From Carboxylicivirga agarovorans (GTDB taxonomy: Bacteria; Bacteroidota; Bacteroidia; Bacteroidales; Marinilabiliaceae): DNA of 64,000 nucleotides. The notes beneath the pieces were generated by a model. That model was not told the origin of the DNA, did no database searches, and saw only the letters and a program-made list of their open reading frames with translations. Shown one piece after another: positions 18,080 through 26,030 of the stretch (position 1 is its first letter; each line of letters starts with the position of its first letter). The DNA lies in the NCBI RefSeq assembly GCF_050589845.1, contig NZ_JBNGPA010000002.1, positions 248,001 to 312,000 on the forward strand, in the 5' to 3' direction. The translations under genes and the position numbers were made by a program.

Positions 18080-19723
18080 ATGGAGTTACTAACTTATTTC
18101 GCAAGGTCTTTTCTGATATTGTTTTTGTTTTTAGTCATTTATCAGTTGTTCCTGCGCAATGATGCCCATTACAAAGCGATTCGATTCTTTTTGCTGTTTG
18201 GTCTGGTGACGGCCTTGTGTTTGCCACTTGCCGAACTAAAATATACCATACTGCTTGAACCTGTTGCCAAGAGTGAATTGTTTCAGGAAGTGGAAGTTGG
18301 AGAGGCTGCGCCTGTTATGGTTGAAGAGGCCACTTCAGACTCGTTTAACTGGTATGGAGCTGTATTTTACCTTTACAGCTTCATCACTGTTATCTTTTTG
18401 CTTAGAATAATAGGGATGCTGTTTAATATGTTTAAGCTGCTCCATAATTCCCGCAAAATTGAATTCGAGGGTTCTGTTGTCTGTATTAATTCCAGGGTTG
18501 ACATGCCTTTCGTATTCGGGAAATGGATTTTTATAAAGCATGAGCGCTATTTAAATTCACAACATACAGAAATCATAAATCATGAACGGGTACACCTGTA
18601 TCAACAACACTGGATTGATGTGCTTGTCAGTGAGTTATTCATAGTATTTCAATGGTATAACCCGTTTGCCTGGCACTATGCGCGCCTGATAAAGCAGAAT
18701 TTAGAGTTTCTGGCCGATCAGGGGGTATTGGAAAGCGGGCATAGATATGAAGATTATTTGCAGACAATTATTTGTGAAACAATGGGAGCGGAAGCGTCAG
18801 TGCTAGCCAATCACTTCCGGTTCTCCCAAAATAAACGACGATTAAAAATGATGAAAAACAACAGAAAATCCAAATGGCGACTCTTAAAGCTGCTGTTGGT
18901 ACTGCCTCTGATAGGTGGTTTGCTATGGGCTTTTAGTGAGCCTGTATATGAATATCGTTCCAATCCTGAATCAATAAACGACACTTCTGTTCAGGATAAG
19001 AATGAAACTTTTATAGTTAAAGGGTATGTGTATAGTCAGATAGACACACAGTTGATTCAAAACGCTAATTCAGGAATGTGGGATGAAAATATAGTTAAGT
19101 CAGCACTTCCTGGCACCAGTATCATCCTTAAGGGCAAAACAATTGGAACAGTAGCTGATCGTGATGGACGATTTGAACTGGAACTAACTAAAGATGATGT
19201 CATTGTATTTTCTTTTGTGGGATTTGAAACCCGGGAACTTGTTCCCGAAAAGGGTAAGGAGATTAGTGTTATTCTAAAGAATTCAGCTTATGAGCTTGAT
19301 CCGTCTGCTTATCGGGCCAGGTATAAAAATAAGGTGACGCCACCTCCTCCACCTCCTGTTAAGAAAGAGAAGGAGATGGTTCCTCCACCACCACCTCCTC
19401 CTCCAACGAAAGATGGAAAGCCGGTCTTTTACGTAGTTGAAGAAATGCCAAGCTACAAAGGAGGAATGGATGGTTATTTTGCTAACTTATATACGCGAAT
19501 AGAACAAGAGAAAAAGGCTAAAAAGTTAAGCGGAACCGTTAAAGTTCAATTTACAGTAAGTCACAAAGGAGGTATAACTCAAACAAAAGCACTTGAGAGA
19601 TGGGATGACAAAGAGGCTGCAATAGCCGTTAAAATCGTGTCAGAACTGAAAGATTGGAAACCAGGTGTTCAGCGAGGAAAACCTGTTTCAACGACTCTGG
19701 TTGTACCGGTGGAATTTAACTAA
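18080..19723 (+). CDS. BlaR1/M56-type membrane protease with carboxypeptidase-like and TonB C-terminal domains
   Basis: 547 residues. Three N-terminal membrane segments (about 10-25, 33-52, 92-112) lead into a Peptidase_M56 domain with the zinc motif HERVH at about 168-172 and downstream NLEFLADQGVL supplying the acidic ligand. A further membrane segment (LLKLLLVLPLIGGLLWAF, about 270-287) is followed by a periplasmic CarboxypepD_reg-like beta domain (GTSIILKGKTIGTVADRDG). A Pro-rich stretch comes next, then a TonB C-terminal domain (KVQFTVSHKGGITQ to TLVVPVEFN). There is no penicillin-binding sensor domain as in staphylococcal BlaR1. By analogy the metallopeptidase should cleave BlaI on stimulation; the signal may come through the TonB-like domain, an inference. 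The gene abuts the convergent histidine kinase gene with no spacer. Confidence 0.9.
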   Translation: MELLTYFARSFLILFLFLVIYQLFLRNDAHYKAIRFFLLFGLVTALCLPLAELKYTILLEPVAKSELFQEVEVGEAAPVMVEEATSDSFNWYGAVFYLYSFITVIFLLRIIGMLFNMFKLLHNSRKIEFEGSVVCINSRVDMPFVFGKWIFIKHERYLNSQHTEIINHERVHLYQQHWIDVLVSELFIVFQWYNPFAWHYARLIKQNLEFLADQGVLESGHRYEDYLQTIICETMGAEASVLANHFRFSQNKRRLKMMKNNRKSKWRLLKLLLVLPLIGGLLWAFSEPVYEYRSNPESINDTSVQDKNETFIVKGYVYSQIDTQLIQNANSGMWDENIVKSALPGTSIILKGKTIGTVADRDGRFELELTKDDVIVFSFVGFETRELVPEKGKEISVILKNSAYELDPSAYRARYKNKVTPPPPPPVKKEKEMVPPPPPPPPTKDGKPVFYVVEEMPSYKGGMDGYFANLYTRIEQEKKAKKLSGTVKVQFTVSHKGGITQTKALERWDDKEAAIAVKIVSELKDWKPGVQRGKPVSTTLVVPVEFN

Positions 19724-21298
19724 TTAATACTGATTAGTATGAGGCAGTGAAAAGCAAAATTCACTGCCTTTGTTTTTTTCACTCTTTGCCCAAATATGCC
19801 CCTGGTGCTTTTCAGCAAACTCTTTGCACAAAATTAAACCCAGACCGGTGCCCTGTTCGTTTTCGGTGCCTGCTGTGCTATGGTTCTGGTCAATTACAAA
19901 GAGTTTTGGTAAATCATCGATATCAATACCCACACCGCTGTCAGCAACTGAAAAAGAGATTTCTGCTTCAGTTATTTGTGAAGTAATTGAAATTTTCCCA
20001 CTGGTATTGGTGAATTTTAATGCATTGGAGATCAGGTTGCGGAAAATGGAACTAATCATATACCTGTCTGCAAAAATTATGGTACCTGTCTCAATCGTAT
20101 TGCTTATTTTTATCTGCTTCTGTTTGGCAATGGCTTCAAATGCTGATAGTTCCTCCTGTAATATGCTTGTTACATCAAAATGATCAGGGCAGAAAGTCAT
20201 TCGTCCTGACTGTGAACGTGACCATTCAAGCAGGTTGGTTATCAGGTTCATTGCCTGGTGGGAAGACTTTTGTATGATTTTGGCAGTATCTTCCAGGTTT
20301 TCGAAGTTTCTTCCATTTTGGGCTTCGCAAACAAGCAGGTCGCTTAAGCCAGCGATACTTGTAAAAGGGCTTTTCAGATCGTGGGCGATAATTGAGAAAA
20401 ACTTGTCTTTGGTAATGTTTGATTCTTTTAAGCGCTGTTCGTTTTCTTCCAGTGCTTTAAGAGCGTTAACGCGTCGTGAAATATCATTGGCGAAAAAGGA
20501 AGCGCCAATAACTTTATTATCCCTGATTATAGGGTTCATTGACACTTCAATATAAATGATCTTGTCTCCGATATCAATTTCATCAACAAATGAGAAACGT
20601 TCGTTATTCAGGGCTCTGTCATACCTGGCTTTCCAGATTGGCTGAAGTACTTCTGGCAGTGACTTTAGGAGGTTGCTCCCTCTTTCGAGTCTGACCCCAA
20701 AACTATTATAGAACTCTCTTGTGAAAACACTGTTGGAATATAAAATCTCATAGGAGGTATTGATCGCCCATATGCTCTCAAGTGTATTCTCCATAATAGC
20801 CATCATGTTGGTGTTGTTTTCCAACAGACTCTGCTTAATGCTTTTTTGCTCTGTTATATCAACACTTAAGGCTGATACCCCAATGATCGTGTTGTTTGAA
20901 ATAACCGGGTTTAATGATACCTTAAATGTATAAACAATGTTGTTGTGTTCATTATTGAATTCAAAACTTATTTGATGGCCTTTAAGTGCTGTATCATATT
21001 TTTCCTTCCAGTATGCTGCCAGTTCGGGTGAGAGTATTTTAAGGGAGTTAAGTCCTTTTTCCAGGGTAATGCCAAATGTCTCCTTGTAGGCATTTTTAAA
21101 ATAATCATTAAAAATGACGTAATTATAATCACAGTCAATTGACCATATTGATGCGTCCTGGTTGTTGATTAATGCGTTGAGGTTGGAGTTTGTTTCTTCA
21201 AACTGACAATCTTCACCGTTCTTGCATTTAATGGATGGCCTATGTCCCTGATCTTTATTTATTAATCCCTCCTTTGATAACTCACTCTCGTCCATCAT
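19724..21298 (-). CDS. Cytoplasmic PAS-PAS sensor histidine kinase
   Basis: 524 residues without signal or membrane segments, so a soluble sensor. Two PAS domains (about 40-155 and 165-280) share the same internal wording (SIWSIDCDY / SIWAINTSYE and SFEFNNEHNN / SFVDEIDIGD) and look like a recent duplication. A short coiled coil leads to the HisKA box FFSIIAHDLKSPF with the phospho-acceptor His near 304. The ATPase domain follows with an N box (NLISNALKFTN), a G1 box (VADSGVGI) and a G2 box (GTGLGLILCKEF). No receiver domain or response regulator gene is adjacent, so it is an orphan kinase and its signal is unknown. An 8-bp hairpin (21316-21338) sits in its leader. The terminator of the opposing blaR1 gene lies inside the last codons of this gene. 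Confidence 0.9.
   Translation of the reverse strand: MMDESELSKEGLINKDQGHRPSIKCKNGEDCQFEETNSNLNALINNQDASIWSIDCDYNYVIFNDYFKNAYKETFGITLEKGLNSLKILSPELAAYWKEKYDTALKGHQISFEFNNEHNNIVYTFKVSLNPVISNNTIIGVSALSVDITEQKSIKQSLLENNTNMMAIMENTLESIWAINTSYEILYSNSVFTREFYNSFGVRLERGSNLLKSLPEVLQPIWKARYDRALNNERFSFVDEIDIGDKIIYIEVSMNPIIRDNKVIGASFFANDISRRVNALKALEENEQRLKESNITKDKFFSIIAHDLKSPFTSIAGLSDLLVCEAQNGRNFENLEDTAKIIQKSSHQAMNLITNLLEWSRSQSGRMTFCPDHFDVTSILQEELSAFEAIAKQKQIKISNTIETGTIIFADRYMISSIFRNLISNALKFTNTSGKISITSQITEAEISFSVADSGVGIDIDDLPKLFVIDQNHSTAGTENEQGTGLGLILCKEFAEKHQGHIWAKSEKNKGSEFCFSLPHTNQY
19742..19778 (+). terminator. Intrinsic terminator of blaI-blaR1, inside the opposing kinase gene
   Basis: AGGCAGTGAA and TTCACTGCCT form a perfect 10-bp stem with an 8-nt loop, followed on the plus strand by TTGTTTTTTT. 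It starts 18 bp after the blaR1-like stop and lies entirely within the last 19 codons of the convergent kinase gene. Confidence 0.88.
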
Positions 21299-21315
21299 TC
21301 ATTACCTTGGTTAGC

Positions 21316-21338
21316 CTCCCGGTTGTTTATACCGGAAG
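21316..21338 (-). promoter_or_regulatory. Leader hairpin upstream of the histidine kinase gene
   Basis: On the minus strand CTTCCGGT and ACCGGGAG pair over 8 bp (one G-U) around a 7-nt loop, 18 nt before the ATG. There is no U-tract, so it is not a terminator; it may modulate translation or mRNA stability. Confidence 0.35.
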
Positions 21339-21459
21339 TTGTTGATATGGTTGTTACTATTAACAACGCTTAAGGAACGAAAAAGGTTAGGCTTTATAGC
21401 TCTTTTTTGCAGGTGCAGAGAAATAAACCAACCTAAGAATGATATAATTGCGTTGAATC

Positions 21460-22131
21460 TTACTTCTTTTTGTAAGCAGTTTTAAGGTTCTTCAAGATTG
21501 TGAAACCACGATCAACATCTTCGTCATTTACAATAATGGTAAATTCATTTGTTGTTGAGATGACTTCTTTGATATTAACGCCTTCCCAGGCTATGGCCTT
21601 CATAATGTGGTAATAGAAACCGGTGACCTGCACATTGTCTGCGGGCAACTTTAAGGTAATGGCCGATAACTCACCCTGTTTGAGCAGGCACTCCTCGCCG
21701 GCAAAATATTTCTCAACTAAACTTTCATAAGCTGAACTAACAACAAGGTTCGATTCAAAAACACCACGCACTAAAGTGTAAAATACATCCTGATGTGTGC
21801 TGATTTCCTGCATGACCTTTGTGTGGCTGTTAAAAATGGTATTGCTGTTTCTGAATGTATAATCTGTCAGGTTCGAACGCACTATTATATCACCCAGTGA
21901 TTCCAGTAATTTTTGTAAGTTGCGGTTAAGCGAGTAATCAAGCTGCGGAGCAAGCCTGTTCAATGCCATAACTATTGCTCCCTGTTTCACCGGTTTCTCG
22001 GTCAGTTTTTCAACCATAGGTTGGATCTGGCGTGCCAGTGACGAGATATTCAACAAGCCTTCACATAAGGCTTCGATAACAAACGGCTTCACTTTTATAA
22101 CCGACTCTACGGCCTGACTTACAGTTTTCAT
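21460..22131 (-). CDS. ACT-domain protein (aspartate kinase-like regulator), uncharacterised
   Basis: 223 residues, cytoplasmic. The N-terminal ~145 residues are helical (VIKVKPFVIEALCEGLLNISSLARQI) and have no catalytic motif. The C-terminal ~65 residues (AITLKLPADNVQVTGFYYHIMKAIAWEGVNIKEVISTTNEFTII, summarised by LPADNVQ and INVKE-like strands) match an ACT fold of the type at the end of aspartate kinases. Proteins of this size are annotated hypothetical aspartate kinase in related bacteria but lack the kinase domain. It stands divergent from dapA, the lysine/diaminopimelate branch enzyme, so a role in sensing an amino acid of that pathway is conceivable. That is inference from position only. 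Confidence 0.72.
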   Translation of the reverse strand: MKTVSQAVESVIKVKPFVIEALCEGLLNISSLARQIQPMVEKLTEKPVKQGAIVMALNRLAPQLDYSLNRNLQKLLESLGDIIVRSNLTDYTFRNSNTIFNSHTKVMQEISTHQDVFYTLVRGVFESNLVVSSAYESLVEKYFAGEECLLKQGELSAITLKLPADNVQVTGFYYHIMKAIAWEGVNIKEVISTTNEFTIIVNDEDVDRGFTILKNLKTAYKKK

Positions 22132-22445
22132 ACGTTAAAGTTTTGTGCAAATATATAGAATGTTAAGATATTAACAAAGTGTTATAAAGAAGTTTTTTTT
22201 GTTGAAAAACTTTCATATGCTCATTGCAATTGATATTTTTGACACGAGAAAAGTAAGATTAACTAGTTGAATTTGACTTGTGTCAACGGAAAAGGGAAAT
22301 AAAAAGGGAAAGAATTGCAGCATTATAAAGTTGAATGCATAAGCCTTTGTGTTAGTCAGGTGGTAAAATTCATTGCAGAGGATTGCCATCGTACCCATTC
22401 CCTCTGATTTGAGGCCGGTTTTTATAAATAAGAAAAAATAAACAC
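22132..22445. other. 314-bp divergent region between the ACT-domain gene and dapA
   Basis: No credible gene. TTGACACGAG (22239-22248) and CTTGTGTCAA (22277-22286) form a 10-bp inverted repeat (one G-U pair) with a 28-nt loop. AGAGG (near 22378) and CCTCT (near 22402) form a second, weaker one. No lysine riboswitch or other known leader was recognised, and no full TTTG/TAnnTTTG promoter pair was found. Confidence 0.4.
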
Positions 22446-23336
22446 ATGAAAAACTTTGATTTAAAAGGTTCGATTGTTGCCATAGTGACACCATTTCAGG
22501 AGAATGGAGAGATTGATGTTGATGCTTTCGATCAATTGATCGACTGGCATTTGGAAAATGGAACAAATGGGCTGGTAGTATGCGGTACTACCGGTGAAAC
22601 ACCTGCATTAACAGGTGACGAAGATGCCTTTTTGATCGAGCGGGCTGTGAAGAGAGTTGCAGGTCGCATTCCTGTCATTGCCGGAACCGGAAGTAACTCT
22701 ACACAAGAGTGTATTAAGTATTCCAGAAAAGCTGAAGCAATTGGTGTTGATGCAGTATTGGTGGTTGGGCCATATTACAATAAGCCAACTGAAAAAGGAA
22801 TGTATATGCATTTTGCCACTGTAGCCGAAGCTATTGATGTGCCAATTATACTGTATAACGTTCCGGGAAGAACAGGTTCAAAAATATCAGTTGACAATGC
22901 TATCAAATTAGCCAATGACTTCGACAATATTATTGGTATTAAAGAAGCATCAGGCGACCTGGCATTGTTTGTTGATTTGGTTGCGCGACGCCCTGAAGGG
23001 TTTGTGATATATAGCGGGGACGACTTTTTGGCTTCATCAGCTAACCTGCTTGGTGCTGATGGTTGTATATCTGTTATTGCCAATGTTATTCCAAACGCAT
23101 TTGCTCAATTAATGAAAGCGTCGCTGGAAGGTGATGTTGCAACTGTGAATGATATTTTTTACAAGTACCGCGTGTTGATGGATCTGATGTTTATTGAGTC
23201 AAATCCGATTCCTGTAAAAACAGCATTGGCTGAAATGGGCAGGGTAAAAGAAGTATTTCGCTCGCCAATGTGTTCAATGGAAGATGTGACGAAGCGAAGC
23301 CTGCTAAACGAATTAAGAAAACTAAATATTATATAG
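22446..23336 (+). CDS. dapA: 4-hydroxy-tetrahydrodipicolinate synthase
   Basis: 296 residues, the usual length. It condenses pyruvate and aspartate semialdehyde in the first step of the diaminopimelate/lysine branch, supplying peptidoglycan and lysine. It is a cytoplasmic TIM barrel. The motif GTTGETPAL (around 48-56) is the pyruvate-binding loop, and YNVPGRTG carries the proton-relay Tyr near 138. The Schiff-base Lys is in IIGIKEASGD at about 166. The sequence LVVGPYYNKPT is the family signature. The gene is monocistronic with a perfect hairpin terminator. It is divergent from the ACT-domain gene upstream. Confidence 0.97.
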   Translation: MKNFDLKGSIVAIVTPFQENGEIDVDAFDQLIDWHLENGTNGLVVCGTTGETPALTGDEDAFLIERAVKRVAGRIPVIAGTGSNSTQECIKYSRKAEAIGVDAVLVVGPYYNKPTEKGMYMHFATVAEAIDVPIILYNVPGRTGSKISVDNAIKLANDFDNIIGIKEASGDLALFVDLVARRPEGFVIYSGDDFLASSANLLGADGCISVIANVIPNAFAQLMKASLEGDVATVNDIFYKYRVLMDLMFIESNPIPVKTALAEMGRVKEVFRSPMCSMEDVTKRSLLNELRKLNII

Positions 23337-23362
23337 ATAATTTAGTTGTTGTTGGATTGGAT

Positions 23363-23397
23363 AAAAAAGAGTGTTTCAACGGAAACACTCTTTTTTT
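23363..23397 (+). terminator. Intrinsic terminator of dapA
   Basis: GAGTGTTTC, an AACG loop and GAAACACTC form a perfect 9-bp stem, extended by A-run/T-run pairing, followed by seven T. Confidence 0.92.
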
Positions 23398-23765
23398 ATG
23401 TCAATGCTCAATTTCTGGCGGCTTTATAAGGAATAACAGGTATTTTTTCGGGTCAAGGCTAAATGGACTGTATTGGTAATTTGTCGAATTGTTTAATCGT
23501 CGAATAGATTTGAGCATGGCCGTCTATTGTTCAGAAAGACATCTGATCTTGCATTGGCAGCATCTTACATGGGATGTGTCTTATGGTCCAATGTGAAAAT
23601 ATGCCGAACGCGCAACTCAAACCAGCCTCACATATATCGAGTGATACCTTTGGTCTTTATGTAACGGCAATCAACGCACCGGCTTGTTACTTAACAATAA
23701 TCACATTCATGTATAGGCGATATAAGTCCGTTTACACTTTCTTTCTTTAAATTATCTTCTTTAAT

Positions 23766-23941
23766 TTTCTGTAAAAATATGGTGTCGCTTCGGAAAAATT
23801 GCAGGATGGCTTCGGTAAATGCAAGGGGTGGCTTCGGTAATTCTTCGACCCTCCTTCGGTATTTCTTCGGTACCGCTTCGGATCAACCTCGCTCCTGGCG
23901 AGGTTGATCCCGAATAAGACCCCTACCAGACTGCAGGTAGG
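23766..23941. repeat. Phased 11/22-bp CTTCGG tandem repeat followed by two palindromes
   Basis: The word CTTCGG occurs at 23788, 23810, 23832, 23854, 23865 and 23876, and CTTCGA at 23843. The spacings are 22, 22, 11, 11, 11 and 11 bp, so every copy is on an 11-bp grid. A weaker first unit (TTTCTG) lies at 23766. The last copy runs into a perfect 13-bp inverted repeat, GGATCAACCTCGC (23880-23892) and GCGAGGTTGATCC (23898-23910), with a 5-nt loop. A CCTACC/GGTAGG hairpin (23922-23941) follows. Each CTTCGG is also the C(UUCG)G tetraloop hexamer in RNA. The 11-bp period is not a multiple of three, so this is not protein-coding. Confidence 0.8.
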
Positions 23942-24196
23942 TACGCTTGTGACAAAAAGAAGAAAGTGAGTTATTGGCTGATATTTTGATAAACAGACAA
24001 AGTGAGTTCAGGGCCTTATTTCAGTATAAGGCTTGCCGATGCTATGTTTAGTCTGAAGCAGTCAGGGACGTTTTCGTTCTTATTCGTTTGTTTGCCTGAT
24101 AATGGAATGGCGTAGTTTATTTAGTGCTTAAAGTAATAATCCGGGATAAATGGCGGTGGATAAGTATTCGGTGTTAATGCCGGGTTAAGTCATGGA

Positions 24197-24223
24197 TTTG
24201 TCGTGATTAATTTTTTACATTTG
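24197..24223 (+). promoter_or_regulatory. Probable promoter of the nitroreductase gene
   Basis: TACATTTG at 24216-24223 matches the TAnnTTTG -7 element exactly. TTTG at 24197-24200 is a possible -33 element, but the 15-nt spacer is shorter than the usual 17-23. Transcription would start about 18 nt before the ATG. Confidence 0.42.
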
Positions 24224-24248
24224 GTGCTCAATAAAAATAATCCACACC

Positions 24249-24989
24249 ATGATAGATGTTTTAAAAGACCACAGGACAATACGTAAATACGCAGAGCAGG
24301 AAATTGAAGCCTCTGTGTTGAATGAGATATTGGAAGCCGGAATAAGGGCTTCAACAACGGGAAACATGCAAGTTTACAGCATTGTTGTTACCCGGGATGA
24401 AGCAATGAAAGAAAAATTGGCCCCTTGTCATTTTAACCAGCCAATGGTTAAGCAGGCACCGGTAACATTAACTTTTTGTGCCGATTTTAACCGTTTTAAC
24501 AAGTGGTGTAAGCAAAATAATGCGGAGCCTGGCTATGATAATTTCCTGTCGTTTGTAACAGCGGCTATCGATGCATTACTTGTAGCCCAAAATGTTTGCG
24601 TTGCTGCCGAAGCAAAAGGCTTGGGAATATGCTATTTAGGTACTACAACCTATTTGGCTGATAAAATCATTGATGTGCTTGAATTGCCAGCAGGAGTTGT
24701 ACCGGTAACAACGGTTACCATTGGTTATCCGGATGAGGATCCGAAACAGGCGGATCGCTTACCGCTTGAAGCTGTCGTGCACAATGAGACTTATAAAGAT
24801 TATTCAGCGGAGCGTATCAATGATTTATATTCAGAAAAAGAAAACTTAGAGGAAAATAAGGCCTTTGTTGCTGAAAACAGTAAGGAATCCCTGGCGCAGG
24901 TGTTTACTGATGTAAGGTATAAAAAAGCGGATAATGAGCATTTTAGTGCTGCATTATTAAAGGTGTTGAAAGATCAGGGATTTATGTAA
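24249..24989 (+). CDS. NfsA/FRP-type nitroreductase family oxidoreductase
   Basis: 246 residues. The opening HRTIRKYAEQEI is the FMN-binding signature of the nitroreductase superfamily; RASTTGNMQVYSIVV follows, and GLGICYLGTTTYL marks the isoalloxazine/FMN loop. The C-terminal extension (HNETYKDYSAERI) is typical of NfsA/FRP enzymes, which use NADPH and FMN to reduce nitro compounds, flavins or quinones in the cytoplasm. The physiological substrate is not known. The gene is monocistronic, with a consensus -7 element before it and a strong terminator after it. Confidence 0.88.
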   Translation: MIDVLKDHRTIRKYAEQEIEASVLNEILEAGIRASTTGNMQVYSIVVTRDEAMKEKLAPCHFNQPMVKQAPVTLTFCADFNRFNKWCKQNNAEPGYDNFLSFVTAAIDALLVAQNVCVAAEAKGLGICYLGTTTYLADKIIDVLELPAGVVPVTTVTIGYPDEDPKQADRLPLEAVVHNETYKDYSAERINDLYSEKENLEENKAFVAENSKESLAQVFTDVRYKKADNEHFSAALLKVLKDQGFM

Positions 24990-25010
24990 CAAAATATAAT
25001 ATAAGACAGG

Positions 25011-25048
25011 AACAGGCAAGCATTTAGTTGCTTGCCTGTTTTTTTTGT
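25011..25048 (+). terminator. Intrinsic terminator of the nitroreductase gene
   Basis: AACAGGCAAGCA and TGCTTGCCTGTT form a perfect 12-bp stem with a TTTAGT loop, followed by eight T. Confidence 0.93.
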
Positions 25049-25109
25049 CCATTGGTCAAAAATACCTTGCCACATGTGAGGATTCGGTTGTAAATTCTAT
25101 AGAAAAAAC

Positions 25110-26024
25110 ATGAAAAACTTAGTGTGTTTAATGGTGTTGAGCCTATTTATTTCATGTGCATATGCTCAAACAGTAGAAGAAATTCTATCGAAGTATACCG
25201 AGGAAAACGGGCAAATGTATCTTCAGCCTTTTGCCGATGCTTTTTCAGCGGATTTTAACAGCGGATTGTTCCACAATGCCAAGGTTAATAAAAAGGGATT
25301 TAGTATTTATATTGGTGTTGTCGCGCAGGTTGCTACTATTCCCAATAGTGCCAAATATTTTCAGGCTTATACCGATAGCGATCTGTTTCCTCAGCAAGGA
25401 CCTTATAAGGTTCCATCAGTATTTGGACCGACAGAAGGTGTAAGTGTGCCGATTGAAGGAACCGGAGGAATGTATGAATACGTATTTCCCGGAGGATTTG
25501 ATGTAGATTACCTGCCTCTGGCCATGCCGCAGATAACGGTCGGTTCACTGTTTGGTACCGATTTTACAGCCCGATACATTACACTTGATGTTGATGATTA
25601 TGGCAAGATAGATGTGTTTGGTTGGGGTGTACGCCACAGTATCGATCAGTACATTACAGCACTGCCCGTTGCTTTGTCGGTGGGCTACTATAACCAATCT
25701 TTTAAAGTTGGTGATTACATGGATGCCAAGACGAATGTGGTCAACCTGCAAACAAGTATTTCCATCCCGGTTATAACGTTTTATGGCGGTTTGGGATATG
25801 AAACGAGTAAGGTTGATGTGCAGTATGTTTATGAAGGTTCTGATATTTCCGGATTAAGCGAGCCGGGTGATGAGATCAGGTTTGAGCTTGAAGGAGCCAA
25901 TACCATCCGAGGAACCATAGGTTTGTGTTTCAACTTTGGTCCGGTAAAAGTTCATGGTGATTATAATATGGCGAAGCAAAATACTTTTGCCGTTGGTTTA
26001 GGAATAGGTATTAACGAAAACTAG
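25110..26024 (+). CDS. Outer-membrane beta-barrel protein, DUF6588-like
   Basis: 304 residues with a signal peptide (LVCLMVLSLFISCAYAQ). The mature part begins TVEEILSKYTEENGQMYLQPFADAFSADFNSG (summarised as a conserved LQPFADAF block) and continues in alternating strands ending in KQNTFAVGLGIGIN. This pattern is shared by a Bacteroidota family of barrel proteins (DUF6588) found mainly next to lipoproteins. The signal-peptide Cys (ISCAYAQ) precedes a normal signal peptidase I site, so I do not call it a lipoprotein. It is followed 6 bp later by a lipoprotein gene, which suggests that the pair acts together in the outer membrane. Function is unknown. Confidence 0.75.
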   Translation: MKNLVCLMVLSLFISCAYAQTVEEILSKYTEENGQMYLQPFADAFSADFNSGLFHNAKVNKKGFSIYIGVVAQVATIPNSAKYFQAYTDSDLFPQQGPYKVPSVFGPTEGVSVPIEGTGGMYEYVFPGGFDVDYLPLAMPQITVGSLFGTDFTARYITLDVDDYGKIDVFGWGVRHSIDQYITALPVALSVGYYNQSFKVGDYMDAKTNVVNLQTSISIPVITFYGGLGYETSKVDVQYVYEGSDISGLSEPGDEIRFELEGANTIRGTIGLCFNFGPVKVHGDYNMAKQNTFAVGLGIGINEN

Positions 26025-26030
26025 AAAGCA

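Larger units (their letters stand above)
23337..24248. other. 0.9-kb gene-free region after dapA
   Basis: After the dapA terminator no convincing coding frame exists in either direction up to the nitroreductase gene. The stretch contains the phased CTTCGG repeat and two palindromes (listed separately). It also has a GCCTTAT/ATAAGGC hairpin at 24013-24032 and two copies of AAAGTGAGTT about 36 bp apart (23963 and 23999). The base composition is richer in GC around 23800-23930 than in its flanks. It may be a decayed gene or a dispersed intergenic element. Confidence 0.5.

Noticed and set aside
19770..20183. A 137-codon plus-strand frame inside the histidine kinase gene
   Set aside because: Antisense to the conserved ATPase domain; shadow frame only.
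22132..22445. Lysine riboswitch before dapA
   Set aside because: No conserved riboswitch core could be recognised, only simple inverted repeats.
22213..22566. A 117-codon minus-strand frame before and over dapA
   Set aside because: Overlaps the dapA start and matches no family; the inverted repeat and AT-rich leader explain the region better.
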